Shown: positions 26,672 through 34,430, counted from the stretch's first letter. The stretch: DNA of 64,000 nt from Betaproteobacteria bacterium HGW-Betaproteobacteria-4 (GCA_002840785.1 PHCH01000001.1:62001-126000); one strand, 5' to 3'. Translations and numbers: made by a program. The notes: generated by a model from the letters alone, not told the origin.

Positions 26672-26693
26672 TTGTCAGTGTTTTTACTGACAA
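26672..26693. promoter_or_regulatory. Palindromic operator candidate upstream of the P450 operon
   Basis: TTGTCAGT (26672-26679) and ACTGACAA (26686-26693) form a perfect inverted repeat with a 6-nt spacer, about 35 bp before the P450 start. Spacing and symmetry suit a dimeric repressor such as a TetR-type protein; it could also be a leader hairpin. Nothing else is visible between 26534 and the gene. Confidence 0.4.
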
Positions 26694-26728
26694 TAACTGA
26701 AGCTTGGCGACAGGCAAAGGAGATAACG

Positions 26729-27955
26729 ATGACAAGTGCCCAGATTAGTTTTGCCGATCCCGAGGTCCAGAAGTGCCCTTTCGGAGCGTATGCGAAGGTG
26801 CGCGCCCAAGAGCCAGTGTACCTGGATCCGAAGACCGGATTCTACGTGGTGACTGACTATGCACTGCTGCGCAAGTGTGCGGAGGATGCGGCGACTTTCT
26901 CTAATCATTCCGGTTTGATCCTAGTGAAGGAATATTCGCCAATCAAGGCGCAACTGGACGAAATCTGGAAAGACGAAGGTGTGATGCCCGTTTCGGTGCT
27001 GGCAGTGGCCGACGCTCCTGACCATACCTTCCATCGCTCCTTCGTAGACAAGGCGTTCACGCCGGTGCGGGTACGCCAGCTTGAAGGCTTTATCGAAGGC
27101 ATGGTCAACAGCATCATCGACGAGTTCATCGACCGCGGCGAGGTGGAATTTCTGTCCGAAATGGCGATGAAGATGACGATGTCCGTGTTCGCCGACATGC
27201 TGGGAGTGCCGCGCTCGAACTGGGAGCAGTTCAAGATGTGGGCCGATACCACAGTTGCCCAAGGCCGCCAGGACAACTCCGAAGAGGAGCAGATCCGCAT
27301 CACCCACGTGCTTGCGGAGTGCCAACGTTACATGTTGGCGCGTGCCGAGGAATACCGTGCTGCGCCTAAGGAATGCATCCTCAGCGATTTGGCCAACGTC
27401 GACGTTGATGGACGCAGGATTACCGACGAGGAGCTGGCGGCGATCTGCATCCAGTTGCTGGTCGGTGGCTATGAGACGACCTCCGCAACGTTGGCTGCCG
27501 GGATGTTGAGGGTCATTCGCATGCCGGGTCTGGAGGACAAACTACGGGCCGAGCCCGCGCTGATTCCCGGCTTTTTCGAGGAAGTGCTGCGCCAGGACGC
27601 ACCGATCCAGAGCTTGTTCCGCCGCGCCACGCGCGACACTGAGCTGGGCGGCGTCAAGCTGCCGGCTGGTTCGATCATTCAACTGGCGTTTGGTGGTGCC
27701 AACCGTGATCCGGCTATGTTCGAGAATCCGGACAGCTTCGACCCGGCACGGCAAAATGCACGCCGCCATCTCTCCTTCTCCTTCGGCCCCCATGTCTGCG
27801 TCGGCAATCAGTTGGCGCGCGGAGAGTTGCGCATTGCCTTTAACCTGTTGTTGCAGCGAATGAAGAATTTCCGTCTGCAGAAAGAACCGGAATACTTCGC
27901 CCACCCCTTCGCCTATGGTGTGACCGCGCTGAACATCGCTTTCGATCGAGTGTGA
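26729..27955 (+). CDS. Cytochrome P450 (bacterial class I)
   Basis: A 408-residue soluble monooxygenase. The haem-binding loop FSFGPHVCVGNQLA has its thiolate Cys at about 357; the oxygen-activating I-helix LLVGGYETTSA lies near 245-255; the K-helix ExxR is in FEEVLRQD. The ATG at 26729 follows AAAGGAGATAA. The operon continues with a ferredoxin reductase (the stop overlaps the next start), a putidaredoxin-type ferredoxin and a rubredoxin, so a complete electron-supply chain is present. Hydroxylation of a terpenoid or steroid-like ring is likely from context; the CYP family cannot be fixed by eye. Confidence 0.92.
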   Translation: MTSAQISFADPEVQKCPFGAYAKVRAQEPVYLDPKTGFYVVTDYALLRKCAEDAATFSNHSGLILVKEYSPIKAQLDEIWKDEGVMPVSVLAVADAPDHTFHRSFVDKAFTPVRVRQLEGFIEGMVNSIIDEFIDRGEVEFLSEMAMKMTMSVFADMLGVPRSNWEQFKMWADTTVAQGRQDNSEEEQIRITHVLAECQRYMLARAEEYRAAPKECILSDLANVDVDGRRITDEELAAICIQLLVGGYETTSATLAAGMLRVIRMPGLEDKLRAEPALIPGFFEEVLRQDAPIQSLFRRATRDTELGGVKLPAGSIIQLAFGGANRDPAMFENPDSFDPARQNARRHLSFSFGPHVCVGNQLARGELRIAFNLLLQRMKNFRLQKEPEYFAHPFAYGVTALNIAFDRV

Positions 27956-27957
27956 GC

Positions 27958-29238
27958 ATGAAGGACGCACAAGACATCATCCCGGATCAGGCTGTTGGCA
28001 CGGTCGTTATCGTCGGCGGCGGCCATGCCGCCGGCGAACTTGCTACCGGCCTGCGAGAGCAGGGCTGGGGAGGGCAGATTGTAGTGGTCGGCGACGAAGC
28101 CCATCTGCCTTACCAGCGCCCGCCGTTGTCGAAGGCTTTCCTCGACGGCAAGGTCGCCATTGAGGGACTCTTGCTCAAGCCGCTGGCAACCTACGAGAAG
28201 GCCCATGTCGAATTCATCCGCGGCGTGCGGGTGGATGTCATTGATCGCGAGGCACGTGCGGTGCATCTGTCGGATGGCCGCTCGTTGAGCTATACCAAAC
28301 TCGCTATCGCCACCGGCGGGCGTGTGCGCGCACTGCCTGGGGAGGATGCGGAGCGGGCAGTGGCGGCACCCAACTTCCACTACCTGCGCACCGTGGATGA
28401 CGCGCTGCGCATCCGTGAAAGCCTAATTGCGGGTGCGCGGTTGGTGGTGGTCGGCGGGGGCTACGTTGGGCTGGAGGTGGCCGCCACCGCGGTCGCCCAC
28501 GGATTGCAGGTGACGGTGGTCGAGGCTGCGCCGCGCCTGCTGGCGCGGGTGACATCGCCGGAGATGTCGGCCTTTTTCGAGGAGACTCATCGTCGGGCCG
28601 GCGTGGATGTGCGCACTGGCACGCTGGTGCGTGGCTTCGAGTTCGATGGCGAGCGGATCTCGGCGGTGCTCTGCGGCGATGGCGCAAGCATTCCGGCCGA
28701 CTTTGTCGTCGTCGGCGTCGGGCTGCTACCGAACGTCGAACTGGCTGCCGCTGCCGGTCTGGAGGTGGACAACGGCATCATCGTCGATGAACTGTGTCGT
28801 ACCTCCGATCCCGATATCGTCGCACTCGGCGACTGTTGCAATCATCCCAATCCGGTGGTCGGCAGGCGCATCCGGCTGGAGTCTGTACCCAACGCGGTGG
28901 AGCAGGCGCGCACCGCGGCAGCCACACTGTGCGGGCGCGAGCGGCCTTATCACATGGTTCCGTGGTTCTGGTCCGATCAGTACGGTATTAAGCTCAAGTC
29001 GGTCGGCCTGTGTGAAGGCTATGACCGCGTGGTCGTGCGCGGGGTAATCGGAGCACCTGCGTTTTCGGTGTTCTATATGAACGGGGAGTACGTGGTGGCG
29101 GCTGACATCGTCAATCGGCCGCCCGAGTTGCTGATCGCGAAGCGCTTGGTAGGCGAGAGGCCGGTGGTCGACCCCGCAACGCTCGCTGACGAATCTGTAC
29201 CACTGATTAAGTTGCTGCCGGCCGCTAAAAGCGGCTGA
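27958..29238 (+). CDS. Putidaredoxin reductase-like NAD(P)H-ferredoxin reductase
   Basis: A 426-residue FAD/NAD(P) oxidoreductase. The FAD motif VIVGGGHAAGELATGLREQGW is followed by LPYQRPPLSKAFL, an NAD-binding motif VVVGGGYVGLEVAATA near 165, and the second FAD motif DPDIVALGDCCNH. These match the reductases of class I P450 systems. It transfers electrons from NAD(P)H to the ferredoxin encoded next. The ATG at 27958 is used; GTG at 27952, overlapping the P450 stop, is an alternative. Confidence 0.9.
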   Translation: MKDAQDIIPDQAVGTVVIVGGGHAAGELATGLREQGWGGQIVVVGDEAHLPYQRPPLSKAFLDGKVAIEGLLLKPLATYEKAHVEFIRGVRVDVIDREARAVHLSDGRSLSYTKLAIATGGRVRALPGEDAERAVAAPNFHYLRTVDDALRIRESLIAGARLVVVGGGYVGLEVAATAVAHGLQVTVVEAAPRLLARVTSPEMSAFFEETHRRAGVDVRTGTLVRGFEFDGERISAVLCGDGASIPADFVVVGVGLLPNVELAAAAGLEVDNGIIVDELCRTSDPDIVALGDCCNHPNPVVGRRIRLESVPNAVEQARTAAATLCGRERPYHMVPWFWSDQYGIKLKSVGLCEGYDRVVVRGVIGAPAFSVFYMNGEYVVAADIVNRPPELLIAKRLVGERPVVDPATLADESVPLIKLLPAAKSG

Positions 29239-29253
29239 TTTCAAGGAGAAAAA

Positions 29254-29574
29254 ATGCCGATCGTGAAGTTCATCGATCTCGAAGGGGCCGAACATACTGT
29301 GGAAGCTGAAATCGGCCAGTCGGTCATGCAGGTGGGCATTGCCAACCTGGTGCCGGACCTGGTGTCCGAGTGTGGCGGGAATTGCGCGTGTGCCAGTTGT
29401 CACGCTCTGGTGGACGAAGGCTGGCTGGATCGCCTCGAACCGCCGCAACAGCTTGAAGCCGACATGCTGACCTGCGTACAGGATTACCGGTCCAATAGCC
29501 GGCTAACCTGCCAGATCAAGATGAGGCCCGAGTTGGATGGGCTGATCGTACGCGTGGTGAACAATGGGTATTAG
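29254..29574 (+). CDS. Putidaredoxin-type [2Fe-2S] ferredoxin
   Basis: A 106-residue ferredoxin with cluster ligands Cys40, Cys46, Cys49 (ECGGNCACASC) and Cys86 in LTCQIK, the C-x5-C-x2-C-x36-C spacing of P450 and Isc-type ferredoxins. AAGGAGAA precedes the ATG. It should carry electrons from the reductase to the P450. Two additional cysteines (44, 74) are not ligands in the family. Confidence 0.92.
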   Translation: MPIVKFIDLEGAEHTVEAEIGQSVMQVGIANLVPDLVSECGGNCACASCHALVDEGWLDRLEPPQQLEADMLTCVQDYRSNSRLTCQIKMRPELDGLIVRVVNNGY

Positions 29575-29601
29575 GTGCGGCTCGGAAAGGAGAAAGCGGT
29601 A

Positions 29602-29769
29602 ATGTTTCGCAAATGGAAATGCCAGAGTTGCGGTTTCGTGTATGACGAGGAATTGGGAGTCCCCGATGAGGGTATCGCCCCCGGTACGCGCTGGGAGGAC
29701 GTCTCGGAGGATTGGTACTGTCCCCAATGCGGTACCGGTAAGGCAGATTTTGATATGGTTTGTCTGTAA
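29602..29769 (+). CDS. Rubredoxin
   Basis: A 55-residue one-iron protein with ligand pairs CQSC (7-10) and CPQC (40-43) and the usual YDEELGVPDEGIAPGTRWEDVSEDW core. AAAGGAG precedes the ATG. Rubredoxins of this size usually serve alkane hydroxylases; finding one behind a P450-ferredoxin set is less common and could supply electrons to another oxygenase, for example a membrane desaturase/hydroxylase such as the truncated one at 34431. Family assignment is certain; the partner is an inference. Confidence 0.92.
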   Translation: MFRKWKCQSCGFVYDEELGVPDEGIAPGTRWEDVSEDWYCPQCGTGKADFDMVCL

Positions 29770-29999
29770 AGAAAAGTATGGTTGCCCCAGGTCTGCAGTA
29801 CCGTCCAAAGGCGGTGAATTCCACCTTGGCATACAATTCGTACATGGAGAAAAGCTATTTTGCAGCCTGACAAGTTGGCACCAAAAGCCAATTGGTAGCA
29901 TTAAGCATCTCCTCCACCCGAAAATGCCGGGTGTGTCGGGGCCTGCTTTTATCTTCGAGAAGCGATTTTCCAAAAAACGCTTTGCGGGCGTGTCTCGCG

Positions 30000-30043
30000 A
30001 TTGTAACTGTTGGGGGCTACTACATAGTTCCATGACTATATCC
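30000..30043 (+). repeat. 44-bp element shared with 33316-33359, copy A
   Basis: It aligns without gaps to 33316-33359 at 35 of 44 positions; both contain ATTGTAACTG, CTACATA and ATGACTATA. Copy A lies in the long untranslated stretch 29770-30490 behind rubredoxin and before the leader motif; copy B lies just before a tetR gene. It may be a shared promoter or regulator site, or the edge of a mobile repeat. The rest of 29770-30249 shows no gene. Confidence 0.5.
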
Positions 30044-30249
30044 ATTGCGGAAATCCAAACCGTAATTTAGGAATTCTCCTCGTCCACCCAGTTCTAAGTA
30101 GGCGCCTTCCGCGGGTACTGAGGCCGCGCTGGGGAAAGTACTGGCCGCCTGCGGATTTGCGCATAACTAGAGACTTGGCAGGACGCTCTGCTCCGGCCCC
30201 GCTGGTGGATCAGTGGTTGGTCTGGCTAAGACCACGCCCTGAGTCCTCC

Positions 30250-30334
30250 CTTTACAGGCTTCGCCGAGCTCGACAGGGCTCTGCCGCGGCTGTCGTTTTA
30301 AGTCAAGACGAAGGGTTAGGGAGCGAGCTTTAAT
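30250..30334 (+). promoter_or_regulatory. Conserved two-hairpin leader motif, copy 3 (upstream of decarboxylase-like gene)
   Basis: It carries CTTTAC, the hairpin CGACAGGGCTCTGCCGCGGCTGTCG in parts (stem CGACAG 30271-30276 with CTGTCG 30290-30295), then TTTAAGTCAAGACGAA and a purine-rich tail ending TTTAAT. The CGACAG/CTGTCG stem is unchanged relative to copy 2 while the loop differs, and TCGTTTT can pair with AAGACGA around AAGTC, giving the same alternative stem by different bases. It lies about 155 nt before the start codon at 30491. Confidence 0.6.
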
Positions 30335-30490
30335 CCAGCTTGTTCGTGCTGGCGAAGGCATGACAAGTGGCCGCAACAAGCGGGAATTAGGACGACAGAC
30401 GGTAGCGGAGAAACTTGGCATTTTAATGAGTTGCGCTAAATAGATGCCATGTCAGCATCTGAAGCTCTGTGAATTATTTAGGGAGGCACC

Positions 30491-31336
30491 ATGGATAAGA
30501 TGGGAAGTAGTGAGAACGCTTATGTTGGCGGGATCTTCAATATGATGGGCGCTCGCCCTGGCGAAGCTTTCCGTTACGATGGGGCCGTCATGGCTGACAT
30601 GATCTGGTATTCGCTCACCCTTACGACGACTTACGAATCGATCGAAAAGCTGATCTTGCCGCCGCCGCTCAAAGTTGACCGCAATCTTCCGCCGGAAGTC
30701 CGGGTAATGTACTTCGTCAACCGGAACTGCCGTGCGTTCGATGGACAACTGACCCCCTATCAGGGGCTGATGTTCATGGCGAACGCCGAGCATCGCGGGC
30801 AGCAGGGTAGTGCGGGTTGGGAGTACGTGGACGCGCTCCATGGTGACAAGTCCGATATGGATATCATGGGGCCCTGGAGCGTCTATTTCGGAATGTTGAA
30901 GAAGATGGCCAATATCAACTTCCTCCCGGTTTCCGCCAAAGAGTTTGAGGTCACTGTTGATCGCCGCGGCAGCCGACTGCTAACAATGCGGTTGCGTGTG
31001 GGCGATGAAATGTCGGCCGACGCGGTTGCACAGATCAACCAGGCCAACGTCAACGGCACCTTCACGGTGCGCGAGATCCCCGATCCAAGTTATTCGGGTT
31101 TCGTTGACCGCGCGATTTGTTGGACACCGACAAACGAGAATCAAGTGCTGCGTGCTTGGCAGGCTGATGGAGGTTTCATTGAATTCGGTGGGATTCCTGG
31201 AGATCCGTTGAACGAGATGCCAGTCCTTGGCGTGGCTGGCGGACTCTGCTATCAGACCGATACTGGCAAGCGTATCTTCACCGCCATGGAAGTAGTCGAG
31301 GAACTTCCTCGTGATGTTTCTGTGCTTCATCCCTGA
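30491..31336 (+). CDS. Acetoacetate-decarboxylase-superfamily protein
   Basis: A 281-residue protein with the ADC-like layout: N-terminal VGGIFNMMGARPGEAFRYDG, the LILPPPLKVDRNLPPEVRVMYFVNR segment, then WSVYFGMLKKMANINF, where Lys137/Lys138 take the place of the Schiff-base lysine pair of acetoacetate decarboxylase, and a C-terminal MPVLGVAGGLCYQTDTGKRIFTAMEVVEEL. GGGAGG lies four bases before the ATG. Two broken relatives lie at 3980 and 20408, so this family was amplified in the region. ADC homologues also include hydratases, aldolases and cyclases, so the reaction is open. A SnoaL-like gene follows. Confidence 0.65.
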   Translation: MDKMGSSENAYVGGIFNMMGARPGEAFRYDGAVMADMIWYSLTLTTTYESIEKLILPPPLKVDRNLPPEVRVMYFVNRNCRAFDGQLTPYQGLMFMANAEHRGQQGSAGWEYVDALHGDKSDMDIMGPWSVYFGMLKKMANINFLPVSAKEFEVTVDRRGSRLLTMRLRVGDEMSADAVAQINQANVNGTFTVREIPDPSYSGFVDRAICWTPTNENQVLRAWQADGGFIEFGGIPGDPLNEMPVLGVAGGLCYQTDTGKRIFTAMEVVEELPRDVSVLHP

Positions 31337-31539
31337 GGGTGGCGGTAGAGGAGCGAAGCGGGCACGGCGCTTTATGAAGAGGGCGGAGTGATTTGCGCTT
31401 GATCCAGTAGCGTAGGTTCCTATATGACATATCAGTCTTCGCCGCAGTTATACGTTTGTCGTGTCTGTGCAGCTGCCACCGCGGTGCCCAGTTGCGATTA
31501 AATTAGTCAAACAGAACAGAGAGCTTGAGAGGAGATTCA

Positions 31540-32070
31540 ATGATGGACATCGAACAGGCTGCGATTCTTCGCGAATTGAAGGCGCGCGTGGACATCCAGG
31601 ATACTTTGGTCCGCTTTTGCCGTGGCGTGGATCGGGGTGATCGGGCTCTGACGCTGTCGGCGTACCATTCTGATGGCTGGGATGATCACGGCAGCTTTGC
31701 CGGCCCTGCGGCCGAATTTGTTGACTGGGTTCTCCCCATGCTTGACGGTTTCGTCTGGGTTCACCACTACATCACCAACAGCTACATTGAACTGGATGGT
31801 GACAAGGCGAAGGTCGAGACCGCCGTGCAAGTGAACATGCGCTACGAGCAGGATGGAAAGCTGTTTGATCTCCTTGGGTGCGGCAGATATCTTGATCGGT
31901 TCGAATGTCGAGAGGGCGCGTGGAAAATCGTTCATCGAGTGACCACAGGCGACTGGGATCGCATCGATGAGGTTAAGGCGCGCATGGAGGGAGATCTAGT
32001 CCAGAAGCTGAAGCACGGCACGCGGGACAGAAATGATCCTTCCTACGCCTATTTTCCCGCTACCGATTGA
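31540..32070 (+). CDS. SnoaL_4/NTF2-like protein (scytalone dehydratase/LinA-like fold)
   Basis: A 176-residue protein matching the SnoaL_4 type: helix LKARVDIQDTLVRFCRGVDRGD, SAYHSDGWDDHGSFAGPAAEFVDWVL, VWVHHYITNSYIELDGDKAKVET and GRYLDRFECREGAWKIVHRVTTGDW. The Asp in GVDRGD and the His in HHYITN correspond to the catalytic dyad of LinA and scytalone dehydratase, so a dehydratase or dehydrohalogenase-like elimination is plausible. GAGAGGAGA precedes the ATG at 31540. It is in the same direction as the decarboxylase-like gene and possibly in one transcript ending at the terminator at 32312. Confidence 0.8.
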   Translation: MMDIEQAAILRELKARVDIQDTLVRFCRGVDRGDRALTLSAYHSDGWDDHGSFAGPAAEFVDWVLPMLDGFVWVHHYITNSYIELDGDKAKVETAVQVNMRYEQDGKLFDLLGCGRYLDRFECREGAWKIVHRVTTGDWDRIDEVKARMEGDLVQKLKHGTRDRNDPSYAYFPATD

Positions 32071-32311
32071 GAGGCCCTTGCCCGGAATTATCATTTTTAT
32101 TCGTTAAGTACTTGGGAGTGCCTCTGCGTCATTCCCCACGTACCCCCGCTAACTGTTTGGCATCGGTGCGAGACGTGTCTTACGGTTAGATGGGGGCTAG
32201 TGAGAATGAATGGCATGGGGTGTCATGTAGGTAAATTGCCTACATCGATACACGTCATAAGTGAGTTGAATTTAGAAAACCTCTGCGGGGATGTCTCTCC
32301 TCCGCTTTTAG

Positions 32312-32340
32312 TGGGGGGTGGATACACCCCCCATTTTTTT
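32312..32340 (+). terminator. Strong Rho-independent terminator
   Basis: TGGGGGGTG (32312-32320) pairs perfectly with CACCCCCCA (32325-32333) around GATA, followed by seven T. It is the strongest terminator in the window and closes the decarboxylase-like/SnoaL unit. 32071-32311 contains no gene. Confidence 0.9.
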
Positions 32341-32467
32341 CAGATCAAGTATGAGTTGTCTGAATTTCGCTTGCCGCAAATAAATATCCGACCATAGAAA
32401 CGGAGAACAGCAAATTTTCCCGTAAGCGAATTTTTGGCTCTTCGTCGTTTGACGACGGTAAAAAGGG

Positions 32468-32796
32468 ATGACTGACATCCCTGAAACCGAGTATCTACCG
32501 GTGTTCTCTGAGGACGCAGATAGGCAAACGATATGGGAGCAGTCATCCCGGCTGGGATTTTGGGGTACGAGGGGCAAGTGATCAAGGAAGTTCGACATGA
32601 CGAGGCGACAGGGAAGGTAACGGTGATATGCCGGAGCGACCGTCGGCATCGGCCTGTCGATTCCATGTTCGGACGTGGCGGTTCGGTCAATCGCTGGTTG
32701 CGGCGAACGGTGCGCGATGTCCCACTGGGCGGTCGCCCCTGCGAGGTTGATGTTGCACGACATCGGAGAGTTGATCCTGCTGACAGCACTCGGTGA
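32468..32796 (+). pseudogene. ISL3-type transposase, N-terminal remnant
   Basis: MTDIPETEYLPVFSEDADRQ starts at 32468, and after a frame change YEGQVIKEVRHDEATGKVTVICRSD and WLRRTVRDVPLGGRPCEVDV follow. RDVPLGGRPxEV is the usual end of the zinc-binding head of ISL3 transposases, but the Cys pairs are lost and the DDE domain is absent. It runs directly into a PAS/GGDEF gene fragment. Confidence 0.5.
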
Positions 32797-33190
32797 CCCA
32801 TATGCCCCGGACGAGTTGGTCGGACAAAACTACATGAGTGTCGTGGTTCCGCGTGACCACGAGCATGTGCAATATGCCTTCAACGAAAGACGAGTCGGAG
32901 AACGCGCCACGAGTAACCTTGAAGTGCGCTTCAAACGCAAACCCTCCATACCGCGCATGGGAGGGAACTCGGTCATGACGGCAATTTTGAGTTCGCAGGG
33001 TGTCTACGAATCGCGCCCTAGCGAATCTTCGGAAACCTTCCTTGGCACCTCGGGCGTGGCTAGGGATATTTCGGAACGCAAGAAAGCTGAAGAAACGATC
33101 ACCTTTCAGGCATTTCATGACCTTCTCACCAAGCTGCCCAATCGAATACTGTTCGTTGACCGCTTGGAGATGGCGATTGCGCACGCTAAG
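32795..33190 (+). pseudogene. PAS-GGDEF signalling protein, internal fragment
   Basis: VVVPRDHEHVQYAFNERRVGERATSNLEVRFKRK is the second half of a PAS domain, FLGTSGVARDISERKKAEE is the PAC linker, and FQAFHDLLTKLPNRILFVDRLEMAIAHAK is the start of a GGDEF domain. No start, no GGDEF motif and no EAL domain are present. It is a passenger fragment, probably captured with the neighbouring IS debris. Confidence 0.8.
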
Positions 33191-33247
33191 CCGTACTTCT
33201 TGATGGCTTCTTCCAAAGCATCCACACAGGGATCTGCAGTCAGGCTG

Positions 33248-33311
33248 TTCAACAACCTGTTAGGGAAATTTAGGGTGATCGATGGTAAGAAAATCAAAAG
33301 AGGAAGCGGCA
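33248..33311 (+). repeat. Orphan copy of the promoter and first codons of the tetR gene at 23095
   Basis: TTCAACAACCTGTTAGGG..GATGGTAAGAAAATCAAAAGAGG matches 23060-23122 closely, including the start codon and nine to ten codons, then breaks off at GGCAGCGTATTG. It shows that a second copy of that regulator gene existed here and was lost. Confidence 0.75.
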
Positions 33312-33315
33312 GCGT

Positions 33316-33359
33316 ATTGTAACTGGCGTGGACTCCTACATAACTCAATGACTATAACC
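33316..33359 (+). repeat. 44-bp element shared with 30000-30043, copy B
   Basis: The partner of copy A, 35 of 44 positions identical without gaps. It lies between the orphan tetR start and the NemR-like gene and ends 54 bp before that gene's start, so it could be part of its promoter. Confidence 0.5.
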
Positions 33360-33388
33360 GCCAATAACCGACTCCTTTATTCTTTGTA

Positions 33389-33403
33389 TAGACAATCGGT
33401 CTG
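33389..33403. promoter_or_regulatory. NemR/AcuR-like operator candidate
   Basis: TAGACAATCGGTCTG resembles the TAGACC-N-GGTCTA palindrome bound by NemR/AcuR repressors. It lies 11 bp before the start of a regulator of that subfamily, as expected for autoregulation. Confidence 0.45.
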
Positions 33404-33413
33404 GTATTGAGTC

Positions 33414-34052
33414 GTGGAAACGAAATTCATTATCTCTCGTTGCCGTGGCAGGAGACCAAAACAGAGTGAAGACCTAATCGGGACACGTGAGTTGTTGTTG
33501 CGTGCTGGGCAGGAGTTTCTAACTGAAAAGGGATTTTCCTCAACAGGCATCGAAGAAATCCTCAAGCGAGTTGGCGTACCCAAAGGCTCGTTCTATCACT
33601 ACTTCTCAAGCAAGGAAGCCTTTGCTCTCGAACTCATTGAGCAATATGCCGAAAATGTCGCGAGAAAACTGGACCACCATTTTTGCAATCAAAAACTTTC
33701 TCCGCTTAATCGTTTGCGAGCGTTTATTGATGATGCGAAGGGGGAACTGGCTCGTTATGAATTCAGCCGTGGCTGCTTGATTGGAATTTTAGGTCAGGAA
33801 ATCGGGGGGCTTCCTGAAAGCTTCCGTTTCAGACTTAAAGATACATTTGAAGATTGGCAGTCCCGATTTTCTGTGTGCTTGCTCGAAGCCAAGAAGACGG
33901 GAGAATTGTCATCGAAGGCCGATACAAAACAGCTTGCTGCCTTTTTCTGGATAGGTTGGGAGGGGGCTATTCTACGGGCCAAGCTTGAACGAACTGCGAT
34001 CCCGCTTGAAGTATTTGCAGAGCTTTTCTTTGCTTTGTTACCGACCGATTGA
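33414..34052 (+). CDS. TetR-family repressor, NemR/AcuR subfamily
   Basis: A 212-residue regulator whose DNA-binding domain TRELLLRAGQEFLTEKGFSSTGIEEILKRVGVPKGSFYHYFSSKEAFALELIEQY and ligand-domain signature SRGCLIGILGQE match the NemR/AcuR group, which senses electrophiles, aldehydes or acrylate-like compounds. The only good start is GTG at 33414; the RBS is weak. A matching operator lies just upstream. It is AT-richer than the backbone. No obvious target operon is adjacent, because the following 400 bp are debris. Confidence 0.82.
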   Translation: METKFIISRCRGRRPKQSEDLIGTRELLLRAGQEFLTEKGFSSTGIEEILKRVGVPKGSFYHYFSSKEAFALELIEQYAENVARKLDHHFCNQKLSPLNRLRAFIDDAKGELARYEFSRGCLIGILGQEIGGLPESFRFRLKDTFEDWQSRFSVCLLEAKKTGELSSKADTKQLAAFFWIGWEGAILRAKLERTAIPLEVFAELFFALLPTD

Positions 34053-34122
34053 TTTCTGCAATTAATTCGCAAATCAGTCCCATTTAGAGGTTGTTCGGGA
34101 CCGGTCCCCGTTCGGGATGCTC

Positions 34123-34178
34123 GGCCGTCAGGTAGAGCTACTTAGCATTTGCCGGCGGGCAAATGCGGGATGACGGCC
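34123..34178. repeat. Nested double palindrome
   Basis: An outer perfect stem GGCCGTCA (34123-34130)/TGACGGCC (34171-34178) encloses an inner perfect stem GCATTTGCC (34145-34153)/GGCAAATGC (34158-34166) with loop GGCG. No T-run follows, so it is more like a structural end of an element, or a REP-like unit, than a terminator. 34179-34430 contains no convincing gene. Confidence 0.5.
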
Positions 34179-34430
34179 CATGGTTCTAGCCAACGGGCCT
34201 GCGTTTGATGCCGAAGCTCAGAAGACCGAGCATCGGAAAATATCATTCAGCCATGACGATGGCCGATCCGACCAGAGTCGGGCACTCGAAAGACAGGTAA
34301 GCCGACAGCATCATTGATGATCCAGCGCTGGAGCGACTCGCGCCACGTGTGTACCTGTGTCGTTTCTGAAATGGCGCTCTCGTTTAAGAGGCTTGGTGCG
34401 GGGCCTGCGAAAGGAATCACTCAGGTCGGG

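Noticed and set aside
34179-34260. PEP-CTERM sorting tail on the minus strand (LGLLSFGIKRRP)
   Set aside because: The preceding frame has a stop just upstream, there is no PEP motif, and no protein body is attached.
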